Notes: generated by a model not told the origin, from the letters alone. 64,000 nucleotides of DNA from Nocardioides sp. B-3 (GCF_024703895.1 NZ_CP087968.1:3286001-3350000); one strand, 5' to 3'; shown: positions 8,863 to 19,468, numbered from the stretch's first letter. Numbers and translations are program-made.

Positions 8863-10145
8863 TCACTCGCGCGTGATGGAGACCCGGCAGTTGGTCAGGA
8901 TCGAAGGCCCTTTCCAGAGGTCCCCGGTCTCGACGTTCCGGGCGACCGTTCGGGCGAGGGTCTCGGACTCGTCGACGTCGGGCATCGAGAACAGCAGCGT
9001 CGACCCGTCGAGCCAGCCGACAATGCGTCCGCCACCACCGTGGTTCTCGACGCCGTTCACCGGGAGCATCGCCAATGGCTCATCGCCGTCGAACGCCATG
9101 AATCCGCTGCCGCCGCCGATGGGGTCCGGATCGATCATCGCCTCGCGGCGGATAGCCCACCGTTGTCCTTCCCCGGTGAAGTCGCTGGGCGCCCCCAACA
9201 TCCTGCGTACCTCATCGAGCCCATCATCGAGTGCAGTGCGACTTCCGTCAGGTGATATCGCAACCGGCCGGTGCCCAGAGTCCTCACGCCAGAGGTCGGC
9301 CACTACCGTTTCGTCAGAGAGTTGCGCTGCATGTCCCGGGTCGTAGTCGAGCTCGATGACGTCACCTGTTGCGAGATCCACGCGTAGTCTCGGCTGATAC
9401 GCCCACCCGGAAGTAGACGGGAAGGCGGCATAGTTGCGGGCGATTAGGACGCCGGTGCCGTCAGTCGTCCATGAGGTCTCGCGGCCGTGCCACAACTCGC
9501 CGAGCCCGTCCACTGGGTAGGCGCTTCGTTCGGCGGTAGTGAGGTCGATGACGACGACGCCGTCAGGTTGCCCTGGGGCCACCATGGTGCCGTCGGGCGA
9601 CAATGACTCGCGGTTGAGGCCGAGGCTCCTGTCCTCGGTCGTCTGCGAGAACGTGAGGCCATCGACGTCCACGGAGCGCCAGCGGTCGTCAGTGCCGAGC
9701 ACGCTCAGGTTCGCGACGCCGCCGCCAAGGTCGAAGGAGACGGCCACCGTGGCCCGGTCGACAGGCGAGTCCGTTAGCGGGGTCATCCGGTCGGGCGAGG
9801 GCCAGTGGCCCAGTCGACCGGATATTCCGGCAGGTCCTGCCAATCGGCCGGGTCGAATGACGGATCGATCCTGAGCTGAGCGGCGGTGGGCGGATCGCTC
9901 GGCACAGGCAGGCTCGTCGTGGTGGGACTCGGGGCTGGATCCTGCGATCGGCGAGCGTCGTCCGACGTGAGCGCCTGCACACCGCCAAGGATGACTGCCG
10001 CCGCAGCAACCGAGCTGGCGACAGCGAGGGCAGTCGCGCGACGGTGGCGGCGTCGACCCCGGGCCCGGGCCCGGTGAGGGTCGAGGCTGGACGTGACATC
10101 GTCCACGGCGTGCCGCAGAAGGCCAGACAGGTGCGGCTCGGTCAC
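8863..10145 (-). CDS. Membrane-anchored beta-propeller-like protein coupled to the second sigma factor
   Basis: About 425 residues. A cytoplasmic N-terminus (MTEPHLSGLLRHAVDDVTSSLDP, then basic RARARGRRRHRR) precedes one membrane segment (ATALAVASSVAAAAVILGGVQAL), a Pro/Thr linker and an extracytoplasmic domain with WD40-like blades (SLSPDGTMVAPGQPDGVVVIDL, AISPDGSRTALDDG). The raw sequence splits it at 9783: the first part stops at TGA, which overlaps ATG of the second part (ATGA). One missing G near 9800 would fuse them, as expected for this family, so I treat it as one gene; two coupled genes cannot be excluded. Its start overlaps the end of the sigma gene. Probable anti-sigma or sensor partner. 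Confidence 0.65.
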
Positions 10146-10639
10146 CGTGATCGTTCCTCTCCGATGAGGTCGTGCAGGGAGGGCACGGAGCGAAGACTTC
10201 GCAGTGCGTCGTGGGCCCGGCTCTTGACGGTGCCGACGGCGATCCCGAGGACGTCTGCTGTCTGCCGCTCCGTGAGGTCCTCGAAGTAGCGGAGGACGAC
10301 GACAGCTCGCTGACGCTGGGGAAGGTCAGCCGGGGCTGCAAGGACGACGGCACGGTGGTCGGGATCGTGCGCATACCCGGGAACGTCGTGGGCGACGTCG
10401 GTCGGGAACTCGCGCCTGCGCCGCCACCCACTGACGTGGTCGCGATAGATGATCTTGCGGGCGTAGGCCGTGGGGTGTTGATCATGCAGTCGGTGCCACC
10501 GCTGGGCCACCTTGAGTGTGGCCTCCTGGACCGAGTCCTCGGCGCGGGCACGATCCCCCGTCAGGAGAAGCGCTCCACGCAGCAGGGACGTCCGGTGCCC
10601 CACCAGCCACTCGGTGAACCCTGCCTCAGCTGTTGACAT
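10142..10639 (-). CDS. ECF RNA polymerase sigma factor (SigE family)
   Basis: Intact 165-residue sigma-70 family factor. Region 2: LRGALLLTGDRARAEDSVQEATLKVAQRW. Region 4: LPQRQRAVVVLRYFEDLTERQTADVLGIAVGTVKSRAHDALRSL. The gene is followed on the minus strand, with a 4-bp overlap, by the membrane-anchored propeller protein, its probable partner. It is the second sigma module of the island and faces the first. It is not close enough in sequence to be a recent duplicate of the 7162 factor. Confidence 0.85.
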   Translation of the reverse strand: MSTAEAGFTEWLVGHRTSLLRGALLLTGDRARAEDSVQEATLKVAQRWHRLHDQHPTAYARKIIYRDHVSGWRRRREFPTDVAHDVPGYAHDPDHRAVVLAAPADLPQRQRAVVVLRYFEDLTERQTADVLGIAVGTVKSRAHDALRSLRSVPSLHDLIGEERSR

Positions 10640-10933
10640 CGCACCTCCCCCTGATCGTCTACGCCTCGCTGCCCGAACCCGTCAGCCATCCTCCCTGTTA
10701 ACGCCATGCCGGCCGCAAAGGGTTGGGTCGCCCGCCCGGAGTGTGCTCGGCCCGATCGCGCAGGAGCGCGCCGGTGCGGAATCGGGCCATTGACACAGCG
10801 GCACGAGACCGCACCGCGCGGATAGCGCCCACGACGTCTGCGCCGGCCCGCCAAGTCAGGCATGATGAACCGACCTGTCCACCAAGTCGGCGACCTCCAC
10901 GGCACAGCCCGTTCGCCGGGAACGGAGATCGTG

Positions 10934-13746
10934 GTGAGCACGGAGTCGAGCGCCGACGAGATCGCTGTCAACCTCGGCGACGCCACCCCGAGGCGGCTAC
11001 TGGTCGACTGGGCCAACAACCAAGACGCTTGGGTGCGGCAGCTGACGGCGGAGTCGATACTGTCGCGGCAAGAGCCCGGTGAGGACACCCTAGAGAAGGT
11101 CTACGCCACCTTCTTGGCCGAGAAGGGGCTGTCTGGACAGCCACTGCCCACCGTCCCAACGCTCGAGCTCGATGCCGTCGAACCGAGTCAGGACGACACC
11201 TTGGAGCTGTCCAGACTGTACGAAGTCGAGCACGTCAACGCCCTCGCACCTGAGCAGACCCCGGAGTTCGACGCCGACCTGACGGTCCTGTTCGGACAGA
11301 ACGGATCCGGAAAGACCGGCTACGCGCGCATCCTCAAGCGGATCTCCGCAGTCCGCAGGCCTGAGGACATCTTGCCGAACGCCCACGCGCCAGCGGCATC
11401 GGCTGCCACACCGTCAGCCCGGATCGAATACCGGCTCTCCGGGCACGCGAAAGCCGTGCACTGGAAGAACGAGGCCGGCCTGTCGCCGTTCACCCGGATC
11501 AGCGTGTTCGACTCCGCGGCCGTGTCGCTCCACGTCGACAGCGACCTCGGCTACGTCTACACCCCCCGCCGAGCTCGCCCTGTTTTCCCACGTCGCGGCA
11601 GGCATCCGCGGCATCCAGCAGCTGATCGCGACAGAGGTCACCGAACTGAGGCCCGGTGCCAACCCTCTGCTGTCCCGGTTCGCTCGCGGAACCACGATCT
11701 ATCCGATGATTGAGACCCTCGGGGCCACCTCAGACTCGGAGGAACTCGGGCGGCTGGCGGCCGTCGATGGCGACGCCGAGAACCAGCGCGACCGCCTCCG
11801 GGCAGAGGTCGAAGCTCTACGGGCCAACACCCTCGACGCACTGCTGACCAATGCGCGACAAAGCCAGCGTGACCTAACCCGCCTGACCAGCGTCCTACGC
11901 GTGCTCGCGTCGTACGACACCGCGGCGTACGACGCCGCGCGACACTCGTTGGCCGCCGCACAACAACGCCGCGCGCAAGCCCGCGAACTGCTCTTCACCC
12001 CCGCGGAGTTGCACGGGGAGCCGGACGAGGAATGGCAGCGGTTCATCGTCGCCGGCGACAGCTACCGGCAGCACCTAGCCGCGCAGCACTACCCCCAAGC
12101 CGGTGACAACTGCCTCTACTGCACCCAGTCCCTGAGCCCGGTAGCCCTCGACCCGGTCGGTCGATACCGCGCCTTCCTCGACGAGACGGTCACCCAACAA
12201 TTGGCCACGGCTCAGGCGGCCCCGGCCGACGCCAGCCCGGCTCTGGACAGATCGGAACTGGCCGCGGCGCTGGAGTTCGCTTCGAGACAAGCCGCCCTCG
12301 ATGAGGCGCCCTCATGGAGTGCGCAGGCCGCGGCCGTCCTACATGCTGCCGATACGGCGCTGAACGAGAGCAGCACCGGGCAGGCGCTGACGGGCGCTGG
12401 GGTGACCGTCGACGCAGCCGCCTTGGTGTCGTCCCTCGAACCCTTGGTATCGGACGCGGAGCTGGCCACGGCGAAGCTGGCCGAGGACAAGGCAAACGCC
12501 GCCACGCTGCTGGCGGCGAAACAGAGCGAGCTCGCCGAGCTCACCGCTCGCATCGAGCTTGCCCGGAACTTGTCGGCCGCCCGCGAGTATGTGCGCCGCG
12601 CGAAGCGCGCAGATCAGCTCGAGAAGCTGTCAAAAGTGATCTCGAGCGGCGCCGGCAAGCAGTTGACCATCCAGTCCAAGCTCGCCAGTGAGGATCTGGT
12701 CAACAAGAACTTTGAGGGCCTGTTCACCGAGGAGTGCAGTCGCCTGCGAGCGCCGGGGGTGGCGTTGACCTTCCGGGGGTCGAAGCGGCCGGGCGCAACG
12801 CAAGAAGGTCGTCGCCAGATACAAGCCGTCCTCGGTGCTGTCCGAGGGTGAGCAAAAGGTCCTCGCGATCGCCGACTTCCTCGCCGAGAGCCGGATGCGA
12901 GAGACCAAGGCACCTCTGGTCTTCGACGACCCGGTGACGAGCCCGGACTACCGCCGCCTCGACGAAGTGGCCGCCCGGATTCAACAGCTCGCCGAGAGCC
13001 ACCGGGTGATCGTGCTGACCCACAACATCATGTTCGCCTCGGCCCTGATCTCGGTGCGGCAAAACAAGAAGCTGCGGGCCAAGATCTACGAAGTCCGCGA
13101 CGGTGGTGCCACCAAGGGCATCCCGGCCCCCGACGTCGAACCGCGACTGGACACCGCGGCCGACCCGGCCAAGCGGATCAACGTCAAACTCGAGAGCATC
13201 CCCGGCGCGGAGCCCGTCCTGCAGGACGCCCTGATCAAGGAGACCTACGACCTGCTCCGCGCCCGGTGCGAGGCATTCGTAGAGCAAGAGCTCCTCCAGA
13301 ACGTCACCCAGCGGTACAGGGCCAACATCATGATGACCCGTCTTTCTAAGATCGACACCGGCCGCTTCGACGCGGCCGTCGCTGTCATCGAGCCCTTGTT
13401 CGCCCGCGCTTGCGACCGGATGACCGGCCACTCCCACGCCGCCGAGTACATGAGCACCAAACCAACGGTCGATGAGCTTCAAGGGGACTGGGAACAGGCC
13501 AAGGCCGCCGGGGCCGCGTACACCGGCCTAGCCGAAGGCGGGCACCGTCAACGTGGGGCACTTGCCATTCGGCCCGGCATTCGCTGTGCCTGTGCCACGG
13601 CGCTGTCACCCAAGGTGTTCCCGGCCGTGACAAGCGTCCCGCATCTGGAACCTGCTCCGGCAACGTCGCAAGGTCGCGCGTCGCGAGCGACCGCCCGTGT
13701 CCCGCAAGACCCGTCCGAAGACCTTCCCTGGGAACGGCGCGCTTAA
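10934..13746 (+). CDS. Large AAA_13 (RloC/PrrC-like) ATPase, candidate anticodon nuclease, frameshifted
   Basis: About 900-residue SMC-like ATPase. Walker A is VLFGQNGSGKTGYARIL (about residues 118-134). The middle is helical and charged and carries a CxxC (NCLYCTQ) at a position resembling the RloC zinc hook. The signature LSEGEQKVLAIADFLAE, Walker B APLVFDDPVTSPD and H-loop VIVLTHNIMF follow. The C-terminal part has an R-x3-E (RARCEAF) and a later GHSH, the spacing style of the PrrC/RloC anticodon nuclease triad. Two single-base insertions (C-run near 11565; near 12785) split it into three ORFs. Near 13540 another shift may give an earlier stop at 13628-13630. I chose GTG 10934; 10931 and ATG 10862 are alternatives. 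A defence role is inferred. Confidence 0.7.
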
Positions 13747-13998
13747 CGGAAACTGGCGCCTCCGCCACTTTCCATCAGTCCCGCGGAACTCGGGGAGCCA
13801 CGGCTCCATGTCGCGATCGCGACCCGGGAGCCCTCAGTACGGACTGTGCTGGCTATTGCTGAACGCCTCGGATTGTCTCTGAACGTCTTGTGCTGTCCGT
13901 TCGGCCCGCCGATTCGGCCTTGACGAGCACGATTGTCCCGTCCACGCTAGAAGGTCCCTGCTGATCGTCGGGGCAGGGATGTCCCTCGGGAGCACACC

Positions 13999-14832
13999 AT
14001 GTCCGTTGCTGGTTGCCTTGGCCTCTCGGACGGCGACGGTGCACTCATGTGCGAGGCACGAAAGGCCCGGCGCCGGTGGGCTCGGGAGAGGCCGGAGGTT
14101 GCCGTCGTGGAGGACTTGGTCGATCTGCCCGAGTGGGCACTGGCGGCGCCGAACGATGCGAATGCCGTACTCGGCGTTCTGGCATCCATGACTGAGTTCG
14201 AGCCGGAGGCGATCACTGCGCTCGTGTGGGCGCTGCTCCCCGGAGCCGAGAAAGTAGCCGGGCAGGGGACCGACATCTCGGACGACATCGACGGCCCGGT
14301 GGCGAGCCAGCTCTGGGTCGAGGCGTCTGCGGCGTACCGACTGACAACGCCGAACATCGCGGGCGCCATCGTCGGGCAGACCAGGCGCGAGGTTCTGGCG
14401 GACCTTGGAGTCGGTGACTTTGCGAGACGTCGCGACCGGGCCATGACATGCGCCACCGGCGATCCGGACCTGCTCAACGAGGTCCCATGCGTCGAGCCTG
14501 AGGCCGACCCCGGCCCGGTCCTCACCGAGCTCTTCCAGACCGGCTTCGCGGAAGGGGCGATCAACGGTCTCGACTATTGGCTGTTGTGGGCGCTCGCGGC
14601 CGAAGCAGATCGACAGAATGTGCCGGCGCGCCGCGGGCGGCTGGGTTTGACCGCGCCGGCCGTCGTGGAGGCGGTCGCGGCTGAGGCGAATCTCGCGCCG
14701 AGGTCGCTGAGGAAGCGGGCGGCGAGGGCGCTGGATCGGCTCATCGAGTATGTCGAAGCTCGGGACGACTCCGAAGCGGTACGCGGAGTGGAAGGCCCAG
14801 CATCGTTGTCGCGAGTTGACTGTCTGGGATGA
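13999..14832 (+). CDS. Hypothetical island protein with a C-terminal HTH-like region
   Basis: Up to 277 residues, intact, no recognised family. The C-terminal part, GLTAPAVVEAVAAEANLAPRSLRKRAARALDRLIEY, has the look of a sigma-region-4-like or other helix-turn-helix. The middle (LVWALLPGAEKVAGQG, SQLWVEASAAYRLTTPNIAGAIVGQTRREVL) resembles helical proteins that accompany relaxases or phage-type genes in actinobacterial elements. ATG 13999 is the longest start; ATG 14047 (MCEARKARRRWARER) is at least as plausible. It converges with the relaxase gene and overlaps the next small ORF. Confidence 0.5.
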   Translation: MSVAGCLGLSDGDGALMCEARKARRRWARERPEVAVVEDLVDLPEWALAAPNDANAVLGVLASMTEFEPEAITALVWALLPGAEKVAGQGTDISDDIDGPVASQLWVEASAAYRLTTPNIAGAIVGQTRREVLADLGVGDFARRRDRAMTCATGDPDLLNEVPCVEPEADPGPVLTELFQTGFAEGAINGLDYWLLWALAAEADRQNVPARRGRLGLTAPAVVEAVAAEANLAPRSLRKRAARALDRLIEYVEARDDSEAVRGVEGPASLSRVDCLG

Positions 14833-14998
14833 GATGGAGCTCTCGCTCGTCGAGGCCGAACTTGAGCGGTTCCGCTTGGACCATTCGGAGATGACACCGA
14901 AGCAACTGCGTGTCGCTTTCAACGTTGTCCCGGGGACCGGGTTGCGGAGTCGCTCGGCGCGGGAATGGCAGGCGCTCCTAGAGCCCGATGCCGGGTGA
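14750..14998 (+). CDS. Small hypothetical protein overlapping the preceding gene
   Basis: 82 residues beginning MSKLGTTPKRYAEWKAQHRC; charged, helical (WDEMELSLVEAELERFRLDHSEM), no known domain. It shares 83 bp with the 3' end of the upstream ORF in another frame. Either it is a separate out-of-frame gene or an indel in the overlap has split one longer protein. Its last 21 bp overlap the 3' end of the relaxase gene on the opposite strand. Confidence 0.4.
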   Translation: MSKLGTTPKRYAEWKAQHRCRELTVWDEMELSLVEAELERFRLDHSEMTPKQLRVAFNVVPGTGLRSRSAREWQALLEPDAG

Positions 14999-17900
14999 CC
15001 GGCGACCCGATTGGTGGCGCTCAGGCCGGTGCGCGGCGTCGTTTGCCGCCATGCGCTCGATCCGGTAGGCGAGGGCTTCAACCTTGCGGTCCTCAGGAAG
15101 CGGGCGCCGAAGATGGGCCGCCCGGCGGAGGATCTGTGCCGGGTTGAGGCCGCTGACCTGCAACCGGTCGAGTTCGCGGGCCAAGTCGAGGATGTGGCCG
15201 TCGCGGTGCTCCGGATCGCCCATCGCCCCGGCGATCTCGGACTCCCAGCGGCGTACGGACGCCGGGTAATGGGCGTCGACCCGGCGTTGCGGATGACGGG
15301 CGTAGCGGGCGGCGGCGAGATCATCGGTTCCCGGGACGGAGCCCAGCAGGCTGCGATCGTCTTCGTGCACGCCGTTGGCTGCCCGCCAGGTCAGGATCTC
15401 GCTGCGAAGTTCGTCGGTCAGGACGTCATCGAAGCGGCGCAGTGCCGGCGGGAGCTCAGCGTCGTGTCGTACGACCTCGACAAGATGGGTGACCCGGTCT
15501 CTCCGCGCTGTCAGGTAGGCGGCCCACTCTCGGTGCTCGTGGAGATCACTGGGGATACCGGGCAACCACGGGAGCGGTCCCGGGTCCAGCGGTTTCGAGC
15601 GCATCATCGGCTTCGCCGCGCAGGAGTTGGTGAGTGGCGGTGCTGACGGACTCGGCATACCTGATCGCTGCTTCGTGGAGGCGCGTGGCGGGGCTCGTAG
15701 CGAGCGCGAACTCTGTGGTCGCTGAGACCGCGGCGCCATCGCGGCCGACGATGCGATCGAAGGTATCGACGGCCGTGAGCTGTTCTTCGATGCCGGGCAG
15801 GAAGTCCTCCTCGGTGTCTGGCTGTTCGGTGATGAGGTGGAGGTGGTTGGCGGCGCGGCCACGGGGTGAGCATCGTGTAGAGCAGTTGTCGGTCTTCGTT
15901 GCCGGCGACGATGCCGTGCATGACGTCGGCTGTGCTGCCCCCGGGCGGCATGGACTGTGGTGGCGTAGCCGAGCTCGATGTGCTCGCTGACGTAGGCCGG
16001 CGGAAGTGTCGCCTGCAGCCCGGATCGCAGGTGACGCGCACGGATGGTGCCACTCGTGTCGACTGCGGTGATGGTCCAGCGGTCGCCGTTCTTGACCCAG
16101 TCAGTGCTGCTGATCCCGAGGCGGCGGTCATTTCGGCGGGTGAGGATGACGTCGCCCGCCGACGCGTTGTTGCCGTCCGCCAGTGCCACCCGGTCCTTCG
16201 GTTCGGCTCCGTTGAGGCGGGTGTTGCGCGCCGCCTTGTTGAGGCGGGCCACCAGATCGCGAGTGGGGGCGAGCATCAGGCATTCGCGTCCAGCCTCCGT
16301 CTCGTCCTGCCGGGCAACCGGGACCTCGGTGAGACTGGTGAGTTCGTCGCCGGAATGGATTCGGTGGTGGTCGAGGTAGAACCCAATCGCCGACTTGTCC
16401 CCGTCCCGAAGCGCGAGGGACGCGGAGGCTTCGACGGCGTCGTCGAAGCGCACCACTTCGCTGAGCCGGACGGCGCCGTGGGTGCTGGCGATGTCCCTGA
16501 GGACGCCACCGGCGCCGACAGCAGCGAGTTGTTGGTCGTCCCCGATCAGCCGCACACGTGCGCCCATCCCGGTGCAGGCTGAGATGACCCGGTCAAGCGT
16601 CGGGGTGTCGGCCATCCCGGCCTCGTCGATGACGACGATCGTGTGCGGCCCGATTCCGGGATCAAGACCGGCGCCGAGGGTGTGGTCGAGCATCGCGAGT
16701 GTCTCGGCGGGGATACCGGTCGCCTCAGAGAGCACGGCTGCGGCGGCTGCGGACGGAGCGAGACCCACCACCTCGTAGCCGAGGTCGTGGGATGTGGCGG
16801 CGAGGACGCTCATCGCCGTTGTCTTCCCGGCACCTGCCGGAGCCAGCGCGAGGGCGACCTGTCGAGAGTCGGCGACGAGCGCCAAGACGAGTGCGCGTTG
16901 CCCCTCGTTCAGGGAGGGTTGCTCCGGGGTGGCGGCCATGAGCGCCAGTTCGACGTCCACTGGGTCCGGAGCCCGCGGGCCGACGGTGCCGGCGGAGTCC
17001 ACAATGCGCTGTTCGGCGACGAGCATCGCGGGGCTGGTGAAGTGGTCGGCGCCGGTGTGTCGGTAGACGCTCACCCCGTCCGAGCGCCGCAGCTTTGTGG
17101 GCTCGGTGATCGGGTCGAGATCCGGTGTCAGGTTGATGAGCCGGGCAGTGGCGGCGTCGACGAGATGCTCCACCGCCTCAGCGACCTGCTCGGGAGGGAC
17201 GTCGAGGTCGCGCACTGGCGTTGCGCTTCGGCGTACATGTGCCAGGACTGCCGGGTCGCACGGTGCGACTCGAGTTGGCCGATGACCTGATCGGCGGCCT
17301 GCGCGAGCCAGACGGAGGTGAACTCTGGTCGTGACCGCTGGTCGGGGGTCAGGGCGGAGTCGAGCATGATTCGGATGCCCCGTTCGCCGAGGAGGTCCGC
17401 GGCTTGGTTGTGCCAGCCCCGGCGTTGTTCTGACTCCGATCGCGGATCGTGCTTGGCCTCACGGGTTTCGAGGTTCGCCCGCTGCGCCAGTGCGATCGAT
17501 TCCTTGTCGGTCGGCGGACGGCCGTGGTCCTCGGTGAACTCGCGCGTGAGCACGGCGACCCGGTCTTCGATGTCGGCACGACGGCTCGACCACCGCTTCA
17601 TCAACTGCGGATCCACTCCGGAGATCTCCCGCACCGGGCGCTTCCCACGCGGACGAGGGACGTCGACGAAATGGACCCCGAGCTGCCTGTGGAGGTGGGC
17701 TTCGAGTGCGGTGTTGTACGCCTCGGACGCGGCGACGACGTGCTCGTGCAGGATCGTGCCGTAGATCGACAGCCACTCTGCCCTGCTTGGTCTGAACCTT
17801 GTTCGCGACCGCGACGTGGGTGTGGAGGTCGGGATCGCCGGCACGCGAGTCGCGATGCAGGAACGCGGCCGCGATTAGCCCACGTGTCTCGACCTGGCGT

Positions 17901-18355
17901 GCGCCGCCGGCTCCCTCGCGGGTGAAGGTCGCGTGCGTCTCCAAGAAGTCGAGGGCGTCGAGGACGGCCGCGTTGTGCGCCATCTTGATCTGCCTCGCGA
18001 CGTCGGGCGTTGCGACGGCCCAGAGGGTTGAGACCGACTTCGCGGGACTGAAGGTGAGGTCGAACCCGGCCACCGATCCCTTGCCGAACGGTCGGCCCAA
18101 TGCCGATCCGGTGACCGGATGGCAGCCCTCGCCAAACAAGTGCTGCATCTGCTTGGCCGTCACGATGTCGCCGTACTCGATGCTGTCGACCTCGGCTAGG
18201 CCAGAGCCGACCCAGCGACCGGGGGCCTCGCCCTTCGCCTCGTAGTAGTCGGCCAGTGGCATCCTGCCGAGCTCGGTCGAGTCCGCCGCTGCAACCTGCC
18301 GGGTCAGGTACTCATAACCCGAGCCAGCGGCGAGCTTCTTCAACGACATCGTCAT
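14978..18355 (-). CDS. MobF-family relaxase fused to a TraI/RecD-like helicase, frameshifted
   Basis: About 1,125 residues. The N-terminal TrwC relaxase starts MTMSLKKLAAGSGYEYLTRQVA, containing the likely nicking tyrosine, and carries GFDLTFSPAKSVSTLWAVA and the metal-binding DPDLHTHVAVANKV. The C-terminal superfamily 1 helicase has Walker A LAPAGAGKTTAM, Walker B IVVIDEAGMADT and motif III-like RLIGDDQQLAAVGAGG. An ATYVHAAQG-type motif can be recovered as YATTVHAA(Q)GSTADVMHGIVAG across a frame break near 15950. Breaks are also seen near 17800, 17220 and 15840. The protein would nick oriT, pilot the strand and unwind DNA during conjugative mobilisation. No T4 coupling protein is encoded nearby. 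The start is ATG 18355, with ATG 18349 as alternative. Confidence 0.85.
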
Positions 18356-18382
18356 ATCCCTCAAGGCCGGGACCGGGCCCTG

Positions 18383-18569
18383 AGTGGCCACCCCGAATGC
18401 AGTGAAAGAGGTGTATTTCGAATTGGGCATGGGAGCGGGAGCAGGCGGGAGGCGGAGGACGGGCCCCGGGCGAGAGTGACGAGAAGGGGACATGTCGGGG
18501 CCGTGAGCAGGGACGTGATGACGGATGGGAAGACGGCGAGGACGAGGGGGCGAAATTGGGGTGGCCACT
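18383..18569. promoter_or_regulatory. Relaxase/excisionase intergenic region with 12-bp inverted repeat (candidate oriT or operator)
   Basis: AGTGGCCACCCC (18383-18394) and its exact reverse complement (18558-18569) flank 163 bp between the divergent relaxase and excisionase-like genes. The interval from about 18425 to 18560 is strongly purine-rich on the + strand (repeated GGGAG, GGAG, GACGAG). MobF oriT sites usually lie next to the relaxase gene; assignment here is inference. Confidence 0.4.
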
Positions 18570-18636
18570 GGCGGACATCTGTCGGCCTTTGGAGGTGAGG
18601 GCGGCCATCCGGGTCGCCACCGACCCGGGAGATCCC

Positions 18637-18843
18637 ATGGCCATCAAGCCCCGCCAACTCGTGACCCTCTGCGAGGCCGCCGAGATCCTCGCCGTCTCGA
18701 CCAAGACCGTTCGCCGCTACATCGCGGCCGGCGAGCTCGACGCCGTACGCCTCGGCCGGCGGACCATCCGGATCCGGGTGGAGTCGCTCGATCGGCTGAT
18801 CGACGCGCACCCGGTGAACACTCGGCACCACCGGAGCGCGTGA
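18637..18843 (+). CDS. Excisionase-like helix-turn-helix protein
   Basis: 68 residues, [56 protein letters not shown]..., a clear MerR/Xis-type winged helix (HTH_17). ATG 18637 has a GGGAG ribosome-binding site; longer in-frame starts exist from 18556 but add unconserved residues. Proteins of this size beside a tyrosine integrase usually direct excision or regulate element genes. It diverges from the relaxase gene, so it may also control that promoter. Confidence 0.75.
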   Translation: MAIKPRQLVTLCEAAEILAVSTKTVRRYIAAGELDAVRLGRRTIRIRVESLDRLIDAHPVNTRHHRSA

Positions 18844-18870
18844 TCGTGAGTGGCGTACCAGCCGGACCCG

Positions 18871-19166
18871 TCAAGCGACGGCGTGGAACTCCAACTTCAG
18901 CCCGAGGGCGCGGGTCACCCTGTAGATCGTGGCAAAGCTGGGGTTGCCCTCGTTGGACAATGCCTTGTACAGGCCTTCGCGGCTCATCCCCACCTTGCGG
19001 GCGAGCTCGCTGAAAATTCTGGGAGCGGGGCGATGACGCCGATCGCGCGGGTGATGAAGGCAGGATCGTCGCCGGCCTCCTCGAGGGCGGCCTCGAGGTA
19101 GTAGGCGATGTCCTCAAGCGAGTTGAGGTAGTCCGCCGAGTCGTACGGTGAGAACTTCTCAGCCAT
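18871..19166 (-). CDS. Antitoxin, HigA-like (HI1420-type) HTH protein, one indel
   Basis: About 98 residues: MAEKFSPYDSADYLNSLEDIAYYLEAALEEAGDDPAFITRAIGVIA, then after an indel near 19018, RIFSELARKVGMSREGLYKALSNEGNPSFATIYRVTRALGLKLEFHA. This is the 'probable addiction module antidote' family with a Cro/C1-type HTH. Its ATG overlaps the end of the toxin gene by 8 bp; toxin-first order is typical of this family. It should neutralise the toxin and repress the shared promoter. Such a pair stabilises mobile elements. Confidence 0.8.
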
Positions 19167-19468
19167 GGTCTTTCCAGTCCTTCGCCATCTCGTGGGCCTT
19201 CTCGATGTCCTTCGTCTGTGTTGACTTGTCGCCACCGCAGAGGAGGACGATGAGCACGTCATCGCGGTGTTGGTAGTACACCCGGTAGCCGGGACCGACA
19301 TCAATCCGCAGCTCGGAGATTCCATGGCCAACCGGCTTGGCGTCCCCCCGGGTTGCCGTTGGCGAGGCGATCGAGCCGGACTTGGATTCGCGCGGCCCCA
19401 CGCCTGTCCTTGAGGCTTCTCATCCATCTGTCGAAAGTCTCGCTTCGAACGATCCTTGTCGTTGTCAA
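19159..19468 (-). CDS. RelE/HigB-type toxin (HI1419-type), one indel
   Basis: About 100 residues: RIVRSETFDRWMRSLKDRRGAARIQVRLDRLANGNPG, then DAKPVGHGISELRIDVGPGYRVYYQHRDDVLIVLLCGGDKSTQTKDIEKAHEMAKDW. The ending GGDKSTQTKDIEKA is diagnostic of the Gp49/HI1419 toxin family of ribosome-dependent mRNA interferases. One extra G in the GGGGG run near 19353 breaks the frame after NPG. The start is uncertain: TTG 19468 is in frame and an ATG lies internally at MRSLKDRR. It is co-transcribed with the downstream antitoxin. Confidence 0.8.

Noticed and set aside
9783..9790. ATGA overlap taken as two separate coupled genes downstream of the second sigma factor
   Set aside because: Possible, but the second part lacks a signal or anchor while the first has one, and one missing G fuses them into the expected single protein.
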